From NCBI GenBank assembly GCA_021827705.1, contig JAKAUQ010000033.1, positions 1-51,123 of the forward strand: a DNA stretch of 51,123 nucleotides, in the 5' to 3' direction. Shown in pieces: positions 32,769 to 41,606 of the stretch (position 1 is its first letter; each line of letters starts with the position of its first letter). This stretch comes from Actinomycetes bacterium. Its GTDB lineage: Bacteria; Actinomycetota; Acidimicrobiia; Acidimicrobiales; RAAP-2. The notes under the pieces were generated by a model. It saw nothing but the letters and a program-made list of their open reading frames with translations. It was not told the origin of the DNA and searched no databases. The position numbers and the translations under genes are program-made.

Positions 32769-35700
32769 GTGAGCGCGGATCCGATGCTGGGCCTCCCGGT
32801 CGACGAGGCCACGTCGGGCGCGCAGGGCCTGGTGCGGGCGGCGCCGGGGCGCCGACGTGAGGTCGCCACGGCCCGGCGCGTGGCGCGCCTGCTGCGCGAC
32901 GACCGCGCCCTCGGCGTCGTCTCGGCGCTCACCGACGAGGTGATGCGCGCGCGCGATCCCCAGCAGGCCGCGCGCCTGCTGCGTGCGGCCGCAGAGGGCG
33001 CCAGGCGGCCGGGCTTTTCCCTCGTCGACCTGGTGGGGCTGCGGGCAGCGGCCGGCCTGTCGGTCTCGGCGCCCGAGACGGCGCTGCGCCTCGTACGCCG
33101 CCGCGTGCGGGCGCTGACGTCGGGTCTGATCCTCGACGCCGAGCCCGGCGCGCTGAGGGGGCACCTGGCACGTCGGCGGGCCCAGGGCCTGGGCGTGACG
33201 GTCAACGTGGTGGGCGAGGCGGTGCTCGGGGAGGCCCAGGCCGACCAGCACCTGGCCCACGTAGTGGCGACCATGGCGCTGGAGGGGGTCACCCACGTCG
33301 CGGTGAAGCTGTCCTCGGTGGTGAGCCAGCTGACCACCATCGACCACGATGGCTCCCAGCTGCGCGTCGCCTCGCGCCTGCGCAGCCTCTTCGAGGCGGG
33401 TCTGCGCCACGGGGTCACCATCACGCTGGACATGGAGGAGTTCCGCGACCTGCGCCTGACCCTCGACGCGTTCTGCGCCGTGCTCGACGAGCCGCGCTTT
33501 TCGAGTGTCGAGGCCGGCATCGTCCTGCAGGCCTACCTGCCCGAGTCGGCCGCGGCCCTCGACGAGCTGGCGGCCTGGGCGCAGCGCCGTCACGCGCGGA
33601 CCGGGGCGGGCGCCAAGGTGCGCCTGGTCAAGGGGGCCAACCTGGCCATGGAGCGCGTCGAGGCCGAGCTGCACGGCTGGGTGCCCGCACCTCTGGGCTC
33701 TAAGGCCGAGGTCGATGCGAACTACGCAGCGCTGCTCGACGGCGCCATCGGACCCGAGCGCGCGCCGTTCCTGCGCGTTGGCGTGGCCAGTCACAACCTG
33801 TTCGACGTGTCCCTGGCGCTGGAGCTGGCGCGCCAGCGTGGCGTGCCCGCACAGGTGGACGTGGAGATGCTCGAGGGCATGGCCCCCGGGGCCGCCGCCG
33901 CCCTGGCCGCCGCGGGCCACCGGGTGCTGCTGTACGCGCCAGTGGTCGACGACGACGACTTCGAGTCGGCCATCGCCTACCTGGCGCGCCGCTTCGACGA
34001 GAACACGGCACCCGACAACTACCTGCGCTCGGCCTTCTCGATCGCCGAGGACCCCCGAACCTTCGAGCGCGAGCGCGAGCGCTTCGTCGCCTCGGTCGCC
34101 CAACGCCGCGACGTCGACACCCGCCGGCGCCGGGGGCCCCGGCCCCGGCCGGCGAGCTGGGCCAACGCCCCCGACGGCGACCCGACGGACCCGTCCTACG
34201 TGGGCGCGGTCCGGGCCGCGCTGGACGCGGTGCTGGCCGACGACGACCGGGTGCTCGCCGGGGGCACGGGGGAAGGACCGTGGGTCCAAGGACGCGACCC
34301 CTCCAGCGGCCACCACTGGCTCCGCTACCGAGCGGCCACGGTCGCCGACGTCGACGTGCGCGTCGCGCGGGCCCGTCAGGCGGCGTCGCGCTGGGCCGCC
34401 CGCCGTCCCGAGGAGCGCCGGCGGCTGCTCGAGGCCGCGGCCGATGCGGTCGAGGCCCAGCGGGCATCCCTCATCGCCCTGATGGCGCGCGAGGGTGGCA
34501 AGACCGTGGCCGAGGGCGACCCGGAGGTCTCCGAGGGGGTCGACTACCTGCGCTACTACGCCGCCACCGCCCCGGGAGGTGGGGAGCCCCTCGGCGTGGT
34601 GGCCGTCGTGCCTCCCTGGAACTTCCCGGTGGCCATTCCCCTGGGCGGGGTGGCGGCCGCCCTGGCGGCCGGGAGCGCCGCAATCCTGAAGCCCGCCCCC
34701 GAGGCCGTGGCGGCTGGCGCGGCCCTGGTCGAGATCCTCCAGGGGGCCGGTCTGGATCCCGACCTGGTCAGCCTGGTGCTGGCGCGTGACGACGAGGCCG
34801 GGCGCCACCTGATCACCCACGAGGACGTCGACGCGGTGATCCTGACGGGGTCCTTCGACACGGCCGTGCTGTTCACGCGCTGGCGACCCGAGATCAACCT
34901 GCTGGCCGAGACCAGCGGCAAGAACGCGATGATCGTCACCGCCGCGGCCGACCTCGACGCCGCGGTGCGCGATCTCGTGCACTCGGCCTTCTCGCACGCC
35001 GGCCAGAAGTGCAGTGCGGCCAGCCTGGCCATCGTGGACCGGGCCACCGCGGCCAGCCCGCGGTTCTGGGCCCAGCTGGTCGACGCGGTGTCCTCGCTGC
35101 GCGTGGGCGCCGCCTACGACCTGGGCACGACGGTCGGGCCGGTCATTCGCGCCCCCGAGGCGGCGCTGGCGCGTGCCTTGCAACTCGATCCCGGCGAGCG
35201 CTGGGTGGTCGAGCCCCGCCGGCTCGAAGGTGCGGGCGAGCTCTACCGCCCCGGGGTCAAGGCGGGCATCGCCCCGGGCAGCTGGTCGCACCTGAACGAG
35301 TGGTTCGGCCCGGTGCTCGGTGTCATGGAGGCGCCCGACCTGGCCACGGCCATCGCGTGGCAGAACGCCATCCCCTACGGGCTCACGGGGGGCCTGCACT
35401 CCCTGGACACGCTGGAGTGCGAGCAGTGGCTCGAGCGCGTGGCGGTCGGCAACGCCTACCTCAACCGCGGGATCACCGGTGCCGTAGTGGGTCGCCAGCC
35501 CTTTGGCGGGTGGCGGCGCTCGAGCGTGGGACCGACCGCCAAGGCGGGGGGGCGCAACTACCTGGCCGCACTGCGACGCTGGCCCGAGCTGGGCGACGTG
35601 GATGCGGCCGTCGACTCGCTCGAGCAATGGTTCGACCGCGAGGGTGCGCCCGTCATCGAGATCGGCGGGCTGGCCAGCGAGCGCAATCTCCAGCGCTATC

Positions 35701-36095
35701 GTCGCCACGCCGCGCCCATCGTCGTGCGCCTCGACCCCGACATCGACGCCACGCATCTACGCTGGCTGCGCGCGCTGACCGCGCGACTCGGCCTGCTGGT
35801 CGAGTACAGCGCGTCGGCCCCCGTGCTCGAGGCCCCGGGGGCGACCGTCGAGGCCGTGGCCGACCTGGTGGCGCGGCTCGGTGGCGTGTCCCGCGTGCGC
35901 TGGCTGAGCCGCGAGGTCCCGCCCACCGCCGACATCGTCGGCGCCGGGATCACGCTCGACCGGCGCCCCCTGGCCCAAGAGGGCGCGATCGAGGGCCCGC
36001 GCTGGCTCCTGGAGCAGAGCCTGGCGCTGACCAGCCACCGCTTCGGCACCCTGGGCGCGGGCCCGCAGCCCCGCTGCTCGGGCCTGGCCCCGTGA
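32769..36095 (+). CDS. putA: Bifunctional proline dehydrogenase / P5C dehydrogenase (PutA)
   Basis: This protein of about 1108 residues oxidises proline to glutamate. The proline dehydrogenase barrel (about 60-450) shows VAVKLSSV, LDMEEFRDL, RLVKGANLAME and RRFDENTAPDNYLRS. The aldehyde dehydrogenase part (about 520-1000) shows VVPPWNFPVAIPLGG, general base Glu in LLAETSGKN and nucleophile Cys748 in AGQKCSAAS. About 100 residues follow the ALDH core. There is no N-terminal DNA-binding domain, so it is not a self-repressor. GTG at 32769 is chosen because AGGAGG lies five bases upstream; two further in-frame GTG codons immediately precede it. Confidence 0.95.
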   Translation: MSADPMLGLPVDEATSGAQGLVRAAPGRRREVATARRVARLLRDDRALGVVSALTDEVMRARDPQQAARLLRAAAEGARRPGFSLVDLVGLRAAAGLSVSAPETALRLVRRRVRALTSGLILDAEPGALRGHLARRRAQGLGVTVNVVGEAVLGEAQADQHLAHVVATMALEGVTHVAVKLSSVVSQLTTIDHDGSQLRVASRLRSLFEAGLRHGVTITLDMEEFRDLRLTLDAFCAVLDEPRFSSVEAGIVLQAYLPESAAALDELAAWAQRRHARTGAGAKVRLVKGANLAMERVEAELHGWVPAPLGSKAEVDANYAALLDGAIGPERAPFLRVGVASHNLFDVSLALELARQRGVPAQVDVEMLEGMAPGAAAALAAAGHRVLLYAPVVDDDDFESAIAYLARRFDENTAPDNYLRSAFSIAEDPRTFERERERFVASVAQRRDVDTRRRRGPRPRPASWANAPDGDPTDPSYVGAVRAALDAVLADDDRVLAGGTGEGPWVQGRDPSSGHHWLRYRAATVADVDVRVARARQAASRWAARRPEERRRLLEAAADAVEAQRASLIALMAREGGKTVAEGDPEVSEGVDYLRYYAATAPGGGEPLGVVAVVPPWNFPVAIPLGGVAAALAAGSAAILKPAPEAVAAGAALVEILQGAGLDPDLVSLVLARDDEAGRHLITHEDVDAVILTGSFDTAVLFTRWRPEINLLAETSGKNAMIVTAAADLDAAVRDLVHSAFSHAGQKCSAASLAIVDRATAASPRFWAQLVDAVSSLRVGAAYDLGTTVGPVIRAPEAALARALQLDPGERWVVEPRRLEGAGELYRPGVKAGIAPGSWSHLNEWFGPVLGVMEAPDLATAIAWQNAIPYGLTGGLHSLDTLECEQWLERVAVGNAYLNRGITGAVVGRQPFGGWRRSSVGPTAKAGGRNYLAALRRWPELGDVDAAVDSLEQWFDREGAPVIEIGGLASERNLQRYRRHAAPIVVRLDPDIDATHLRWLRALTARLGLLVEYSASAPVLEAPGATVEAVADLVARLGGVSRVRWLSREVPPTADIVGAGITLDRRPLAQEGAIEGPRWLLEQSLALTSHRFGTLGAGPQPRCSGLAP

Positions 36096-36162
36096 GGGCT
36101 TTGGTAGGCTGTCTCGGCCGCGCCGGTCCATTCCGCGGCTTGCGGCGAGGAGAGGAGCCTTC

Positions 36163-37353
36163 GTGAAGGTCTTGGTGCTGGGCGGGGACGGGTTCTGCGG
36201 GTGGCCGACGTCACTGCACCTCTCGGACCAGGGCTACGACGTCACGATCGTGGACAACCTGAGCCGTCGGGCCATCGACCTCGAGCTCGAGGTCGAGTCC
36301 CTCACACCGATACGGCCCCTCGGCGAGCGCCTGCGGGCCTGGCACGAGGTCAGCGGCCAGGAGATCGGGTTCGTGCGCCTGGACCTGGCCCGGGAGTACG
36401 ACCGCCTCGAGGCGCTGCTGCGCGAGACCCAGCCCGATGCCGTGGTCCACTTCGGGGAGCAGCGAGCGGCGCCGTACTCCATGCGCGACATCGCCGCCAA
36501 GCGCTACACCGTCGACAACAACGTGCGCGGCACCCACAACCTGCTGGCGGCCATCGCCGAGACGGGCCAGGACATCGCCCTGGTGCACCTGGGCACCATG
36601 GGGGTCTACGGCTACGGATGGTCCGGCTCGGCGCCCATCCCTGAGGGCTACCTGACCGTCAAGGTCCCCACGCCCGACGGCGACATCGACCGCGAGATCC
36701 TGCACCCGGCCAACCCGGGCTCGGTCTACCACCTCACCAAGACGCTGGACCAGCTGATGTTCGCCTTCTACGCGGCCAACGACCAGGTGCGCGTGACCGA
36801 CCTGCATCAGGGCATCGTCTGGGGCACCCAGACGCCCCAGACGATGCGGGACGAGCGCCTGATCAACCGCTTCGACTACGACGGCGACTACGGCACCGTG
36901 CTCAACCGCTTCTTGATGCAGGCGGCCATCTCCCACCCGCTCACCGTCCACGGGACCGGCGGGCAGACCCGGGCCTTCATCCACATCCGCGACACGGTGC
37001 GTTGCGTGCAGATCGCCCTGGAGAACCCGCCCGCGCGCGGGGACCGGGTCAAGGTGTTCAACCAGGTCACCGAGACCTACCGGGTGCGCGATCTGGCCGA
37101 GTTGGTCTCCTCGATGACCGGCGTGCCGGTGGCCAACGTGCCCAACCCGCGCCGTGAGGCAGTCGAGAACGACCTGAACGTCAGCCGCGACCAGTTCCTG
37201 GCCCTGGGGCTGAACCCGACGCTGCTCAGCGACGGGCTGCTCGAGGAGATCCGTGACGTGGCCGAGCGCTACCGCGGCCGGGTCGACACCACCAAGATCA
37301 TGGCCCGCTCGACGTGGCGGCGCGGGATGGAGACCTCGCCCGACCTGGTCTGA
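36163..37353 (+). CDS. sqdB: UDP-sulfoquinovose synthase (SQD1/SqdB family)
   Basis: This 396-residue extended short-chain dehydrogenase has the SQD1-type Rossmann motif GGDGFCGW at 7-14, HFGEQRAAPYSM, catalytic Thr145 in LGTMGVYG and Tyr189/Lys193 in YHLTK, and HQGIVWGTQT. These match the enzyme that makes UDP-sulfoquinovose from UDP-glucose and sulfite for sulfolipid. The GTG start follows GAGGAGAGGAG, with a TAGGCT promoter hexamer about 50 bases upstream. No sulfolipid transferase (SqdX) is adjacent. Confidence 0.9.
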   Translation: MKVLVLGGDGFCGWPTSLHLSDQGYDVTIVDNLSRRAIDLELEVESLTPIRPLGERLRAWHEVSGQEIGFVRLDLAREYDRLEALLRETQPDAVVHFGEQRAAPYSMRDIAAKRYTVDNNVRGTHNLLAAIAETGQDIALVHLGTMGVYGYGWSGSAPIPEGYLTVKVPTPDGDIDREILHPANPGSVYHLTKTLDQLMFAFYAANDQVRVTDLHQGIVWGTQTPQTMRDERLINRFDYDGDYGTVLNRFLMQAAISHPLTVHGTGGQTRAFIHIRDTVRCVQIALENPPARGDRVKVFNQVTETYRVRDLAELVSSMTGVPVANVPNPRREAVENDLNVSRDQFLALGLNPTLLSDGLLEEIRDVAERYRGRVDTTKIMARSTWRRGMETSPDLV

Positions 37354-37396
37354 GCCCGTGCCGCCGGATCATCCGGCGGCGTGTGAGACTCGGGGC

Positions 37397-37885
37397 ATGA
37401 GCACCCTCTACGAGTACGTCCGCCACCCCCGCGCCGCCGAGCTGCGCTCGGGCCACCCCGTGCGCACCCACGACCAGCGCCCGCTGCACCACGGCAACCC
37501 CCTGATACGCCTCAACGCGCGCGTCGGCCTGCGGGTGACCCTGGTCGTGGGCACCATGTGGGCCGCCTACGTGTTCTCGATCCTGGCCCTGCTGGCCCTG
37601 CCCTCGGCGGTCCACCAGGGCGTCTACTACATCGTCGTGTGGCTCTCGAGCAGCTTCTTGCAACTGGTGCTGCTGCCGGTGATCATCGTGGGCCAGAACA
37701 TCCAGGCGGCCGCCGCCGACAAGCGGTCCGAGGAGACCTACAAGGATGCCGAGGCGGTCCTCCACGAGTCCGAGCAGATCCAGAAGCACCTGGAGGCCCA
37801 GGACGCTGCCATCTTGCGCATCGTCGAGGAGCTGGACCGCCTGCGCCAGCACCTGGGCGTCGACGGGGCGCCCGATGCGAGCTGA
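37397..37885 (+). CDS. DUF1003-like membrane protein
   Basis: This 162-residue protein has two membrane helices (about 48-70 and 80-100), then QNIQAAAADKRSEET and a C-terminal coiled coil. The QNxQAxxADxR pattern after the second helix recalls DUF1003. Function unknown. The stop overlaps the next small frame by 11 bases. Confidence 0.65.
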   Translation: MSTLYEYVRHPRAAELRSGHPVRTHDQRPLHHGNPLIRLNARVGLRVTLVVGTMWAAYVFSILALLALPSAVHQGVYYIVVWLSSSFLQLVLLPVIIVGQNIQAAAADKRSEETYKDAEAVLHESEQIQKHLEAQDAAILRIVEELDRLRQHLGVDGAPDAS

Positions 37886-38015
37886 CCTGCTGGCGGCCAG
37901 CGCGCCCGCCCTCGGGCTCCACCAGGGCCAGCCGCTGCCGGTCGCCCGCGTGCTCGTGGTGATGATCCCGCTCGCCGCGCTGGCCATCTACCTCTGGCTG
38001 CGCCGGCGGCCCTGA
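37875..38015 (+). CDS. Small single-helix membrane protein
   Basis: A 46-residue frame begins with ATG at 37875 inside the end of the DUF1003-like gene and encodes one helix (VLVVMIPLAALAIYLWLRRR). Overlap and hydrophobicity suggest a coupled small protein, but the case rests on that alone. It ends two bases from the convergent heme-binding gene. Confidence 0.4.
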   Translation: MRADLLAASAPALGLHQGQPLPVARVLVVMIPLAALAIYLWLRRRP

Positions 38016-38016
38016 C

Positions 38017-38583
38017 TCAGTCCTCGCGGCTCACCAGGCGCAGCGTGTTGCGGTCGGTGTGCATGACGACCTCGGGCCAGCGCTGGTGCTCGATCACGGT
38101 CGTCTCGTCGTAGGAGAAGGTGTCGGCCCCGACCTCGATGGTCACGTCGTAGCGGGTGGTGTGGGCGACCTGGTCCAGGTAGGGGTTCGACAAGATGCCG
38201 TAGGTCAGCGAGCCGAGCTCGGACGACAGCCGGAAGCTGGTCGCGTCGGGTGCCGCGACGCCGCCGGCGATGAGGGTCTGGGCCCGCGGGATCATGAAGC
38301 AGCGCATCACCTCGCCGCGCGCGGCATCCCACATCCAGTAGCCGATCTCGGTGTGGAAGGGCAGGTCCTCGTCGCGCCGGTAGATGGCGGTGCGGTAGTC
38401 GAGGCCCCACAGGTGCTGGTCCCCGTTGTCGACCGGTCCGAACGCCTTGAACGTCGTCTGCTCGCGGTAGGGGGTCTCCCCGATCTTGCCGTCCTCGTTG
38501 TGATACGACACGTCCAGGCCGTCGTAGCCCGAGGTCCAGGTGCCCCGCAGGCCCGCCAGCGGTCCCCACTCTTCGAATGCCAT
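38017..38583 (-). CDS. Nitrobindin-like heme-binding beta-barrel protein (FABP family)
   Basis: This 188-residue protein matches the actinobacterial FABP-like/nitrobindin group. It has an N-terminal GLRGTWTSGYDGLDVSYHN, then DGKIGETPYREQTTF, HTEIGYWMWD and the closing strands EHQRWPEVVMHTDRNTLRLV. The barrel would hold a small ligand, with ferric heme as the proposed one; the distal HTE may matter, but I cannot confirm a heme ligand. It starts at ATG 38583 after a GGAGG-type site. Confidence 0.85.
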   Translation of the reverse strand: MAFEEWGPLAGLRGTWTSGYDGLDVSYHNEDGKIGETPYREQTTFKAFGPVDNGDQHLWGLDYRTAIYRRDEDLPFHTEIGYWMWDAARGEVMRCFMIPRAQTLIAGGVAAPDATSFRLSSELGSLTYGILSNPYLDQVAHTTRYDVTIEVGADTFSYDETTVIEHQRWPEVVMHTDRNTLRLVSRED

Positions 38584-38691
38584 GTCGCCTCCGTCGCTCT
38601 TCTGGCCTCAGCATAGAGTCGCGAGCGCGCGGGTCGACCAGCGCGGCGGGCGCCGCGGGCCCGACTAGTCTCCGACTGCGAGGAGGCCTCC

Positions 38692-40419
38692 ATGTCCGAG
38701 GTGAGTGGGGTGACGCCAGGCGCGGAGCCGGTCCCGGCGGCCGATCTGGACCGGGTCGTGGACAAGGTCGCGAGCCGGGCCGACGCGTGGAGCCGGGTTG
38801 GCCCCGCCGAGCGCGCCGCCCTCCTCGACCAGGTCATCGCGGACACGGCTCGCGTCGCCGACGGGTGGCTGCGCGCGGCCTGTGCGGCCAAGGGCTACGA
38901 GCCCGGGAGCGCCGAGGGCGGCGAGGAGGCCTTCAGCGGGATCGGGACGCTGCTGCGCCTGGCCCGTGCCCTGCGGGCCTCGATGATCGACCTGGCCACC
39001 GTGGGGCGGCCCCAGTACGCCGGGCCGGTGGCCCATCGTCCCGGCGACCGGCTGGCCATCCAGGTGGCGCCCGGCGGTACCTTCGACCGGATCCTCTTCC
39101 CGGGCCTGCGCGCCGAGGTGTGGATGGCGCCCGGCGTCACCGAGGAGGAGGTGCGCGCGACCCAGGGTGCCGCCTACCGGGACCCGCGGGGCCACGCTGG
39201 CGTGGCCGTGGTGCTGGCCGCGGGCAACGTCGCGAGCCTGGGCCCCCGCGACGCGCTCAGCCAGCTCTTCGTCGAGGGCCGGGTCGTCGTGCTCAAGGCC
39301 AATCCCGTCAACGACTACCTGGTCCCCTTCTGGGAGGAGGCCCTCGCGGCCCTCGTGGCGCCCGGATACCTGCGCATCGTCACCGGGGGGCCAGCCGTCG
39401 GCGCCCACCTGGTGTCCCACCGCCGCATCGACGAGGTCCACCTCACGGGCTCGGCCGCCACTCACGACGCCATCGTGTTCGGCGCGGGCGAAGAGGGTGC
39501 CCGGCGCAAGGCGGCCAACGAGCTCGTCCTCACGACGCCGGTGAGCTGCGAGCTGGGCAACGTCTCGCCGGTCATCGTCGTGCCCGGAGCGTGGAGCCCA
39601 CGCGAGCTCTCCTTCCAGGCGCGTCACGTCGCCACGATGCTGGCCAACAACGCGGGGTTCAACTGCCTGGCGCCGCGCGTGCTGGTGACGGCGCAGTCCT
39701 GGCCCCAGCGCGGGGCGTTCCTCGAGGAGCTCGAGGGCGTTCTGGCGTCCCTGCCCCCACGCCGCGCCTACTACCCCGGAGCCTTCACCCGTCGCGACCG
39801 CTTCGTGGCGGCCCATCCCGACGCCCGGGTCCTCGGCGCGCCGCGCGCCGAGGACGCCCTGGGCTGGACCCTCATCTGGGACGTGGACGCCACCGCGACC
39901 CAGGACATCAGCTTCACCACCGAGTCGTTCTGCGCACTGATGAGCGAGACGGCCCTGGCGGCCGACTCGGCGGCGTCCTTCCTGGGCGCGGCCGTCGACT
40001 TCTGCAACGACGTGCTGTGGGGGACGCTCTCGGCCACGATCCTGGTCGACCCGCGCACCGGGCGCGAGCCCGACGTGGCGATCGCGTTGGACCGTGCGAT
40101 CGCGGACCTGCGCTACGGCTCGATCGGCGTCAACGCCTGGCACGCGTTGAGCTTCGTGCTGGGCACGACCGTGTGGGGTGCGCACCCCGGGCACCTCGCC
40201 ACCGACATCCAATCCGGTCGGGGCTTCGTGGGCAACGCCCTGCTGTTCGCCCAGCCCGAGCGATCCGTGGTGCGCGGACCCTTCACGTCGCGGCCCGACC
40301 CGCTGTGGTTCGCGACCAGTCGGCGCTCGGGTCCGGGCCTGCGCAGACTGGTCGACTTCGAGGCCCAGCCCTCCTGGGGCCGCCTGCCCCGCCTGGCCCT
40401 GGCGGCCCTGCGCCCCTAG
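38692..40419 (+). CDS. Aldehyde dehydrogenase family protein
   Basis: This 575-residue protein is longer than a standard ALDH (about 490). Its likely nucleophile is Cys325 in NNAGFNCLAP, and the general-base region reads SCELGNVSP where ELGGKSP is usual. The C-terminal region ends in a basic tail. Substrate is unknown. GAGGAGG lies six bases before the ATG. It precedes marP on the same strand. Confidence 0.85.
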   Translation: MSEVSGVTPGAEPVPAADLDRVVDKVASRADAWSRVGPAERAALLDQVIADTARVADGWLRAACAAKGYEPGSAEGGEEAFSGIGTLLRLARALRASMIDLATVGRPQYAGPVAHRPGDRLAIQVAPGGTFDRILFPGLRAEVWMAPGVTEEEVRATQGAAYRDPRGHAGVAVVLAAGNVASLGPRDALSQLFVEGRVVVLKANPVNDYLVPFWEEALAALVAPGYLRIVTGGPAVGAHLVSHRRIDEVHLTGSAATHDAIVFGAGEEGARRKAANELVLTTPVSCELGNVSPVIVVPGAWSPRELSFQARHVATMLANNAGFNCLAPRVLVTAQSWPQRGAFLEELEGVLASLPPRRAYYPGAFTRRDRFVAAHPDARVLGAPRAEDALGWTLIWDVDATATQDISFTTESFCALMSETALAADSAASFLGAAVDFCNDVLWGTLSATILVDPRTGREPDVAIALDRAIADLRYGSIGVNAWHALSFVLGTTVWGAHPGHLATDIQSGRGFVGNALLFAQPERSVVRGPFTSRPDPLWFATSRRSGPGLRRLVDFEAQPSWGRLPRLALAALRP

Positions 40420-40444
40420 ACGGGCGCGCCGCATCGCCACCGCG

Positions 40445-40450
40445 TAGGTT
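40445..40450 (+). promoter_or_regulatory. -10 box of marP
   Basis: TAGGTT is six bases before the ATG at 40457, with no ribosome-binding site, so the mRNA is probably leaderless. Confidence 0.5.
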
Positions 40451-40456
40451 GTCCAG

Positions 40457-41605
40457 ATGACCTGGGTTGACGTGGTGATCCTGGTCCTGGTCGCCCTGGC
40501 GGCCGTCCGGGGCTCTCTCGGGGGGCTGGCGCGCCAGGTGGGCCAGCTGGCCGGACTCGTTGGGGGCCTCCTGGTGGGCGCCGACGTCGCGGCGGGCCTG
40601 TCGGGACACGTCACGACGGGGCACCTGCGCCCCCTGGTCGCCCTGGGCCTGGTGGTGGTGATCACGATCATCGGGGCGTCCCTCGGCGCCTGGCTCGGGT
40701 CCCTGGTGCACCGGGCGCTGCAGATGGTCCGCCTGGGACTCCTCGACCGCATCGGCGGGGCCGTCGTGGGCGGGGCCGGGATGCTCATCGTGCTCTGGCT
40801 GATCGCCGGGCTCCTGGCGCCGGTGGCCTGGGGCAGCGTGTCCTCGGCGATCCAGGGTTCCCTGGTGCTGCGGGCCGTGGACACCGTGGCGCCGCCGGTC
40901 CCGGCGGTCGAGGCTCGCGTCCAGGCCATCTTGCGCAACGCCGACCTGCCCAACGTCTTTGCCGCGCTCATCGCCCCCTCGCCGCCCACGCCGACGATCC
41001 ACCTGGGCCCACCGCGCGCCAACGTGGCGGGCCCCTCGGCCGTGTTGAAGGTCCTGGCCACGCGGGGTTGCCCCACGGGCCACGAGGGCACCGCCTTCGT
41101 CGTCGGCCCCCACGAGGTGGTCACCGACGCCCACGTCGTCGCGGGTGCCCACGACATCCGGGTGGGCGGCGCGCGCGGGACCGTGGTGCTCTTCGACCCC
41201 CGCCACGACCTCGCCGTGATCCGTGTGGCGGGCCCCTTGCCCGCACCCCTGACCCTCGCGACCAGCACGCCCCTCAGCCACGTGCCGGCCGCGGTCGTGG
41301 GCTACCCGCTCGACGCGACGCGCACGCTCAGCCCGGCCGAGCTGCTCGGCACGGTGCGGGCGCCCAGCCGTGACATCTACGACCGCACCGTGCTGGAGCG
41401 CACCTTGCTGGTGGTGGCCTCGCGGATCGAGCCGGGGAACTCGGGCAGCCCGGTGCTCCGTGACGGGGACGTGGTGGGCATCGTCGACTCGCGCTCGGTG
41501 TCCAACCCGCTCATCGGCTACGCGACGCCGATCGCGCTGGTGCGCCAGGCGGTCGCCCGGGCCACCAGCGGGCGCGCCGTCTCCACCCAGTCCTGCGTCG
41601 GCTGA
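40457..41605 (+). CDS. marP: MarP-like membrane serine protease (CvpA plus trypsin-like)
   Basis: This 382-residue protein has four N-terminal helices of the CvpA type (1-130) and an extracytoplasmic chymotrypsin-fold protease. The triad is visible as His226 (TDAHVV), Asp251 (RHDLAV) and Ser329 (GNSGSP). Two cysteines, in ATRGCPTGH and at the C-terminus (TQSCVG), could form the regulatory disulfide known in MarP. In mycobacteria MarP supports acid and oxidative-stress resistance; that role here is inferred. Confidence 0.92.
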   Translation: MTWVDVVILVLVALAAVRGSLGGLARQVGQLAGLVGGLLVGADVAAGLSGHVTTGHLRPLVALGLVVVITIIGASLGAWLGSLVHRALQMVRLGLLDRIGGAVVGGAGMLIVLWLIAGLLAPVAWGSVSSAIQGSLVLRAVDTVAPPVPAVEARVQAILRNADLPNVFAALIAPSPPTPTIHLGPPRANVAGPSAVLKVLATRGCPTGHEGTAFVVGPHEVVTDAHVVAGAHDIRVGGARGTVVLFDPRHDLAVIRVAGPLPAPLTLATSTPLSHVPAAVVGYPLDATRTLSPAELLGTVRAPSRDIYDRTVLERTLLVVASRIEPGNSGSPVLRDGDVVGIVDSRSVSNPLIGYATPIALVRQAVARATSGRAVSTQSCVG

Positions 41606-41606
41606 G

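Noticed and set aside
32169-35756. Very long minus-strand frame opposite putA
   Set aside because: High-GC antisense shadow: His/Gly/Arg-rich, no motifs, and putA is unambiguous.
32373-36095. 1240-residue start for PutA
   Set aside because: The extra N-terminus overlaps the divergent secreted-protein gene and lacks family similarity; GTG at 32769 has AGGAGG upstream.
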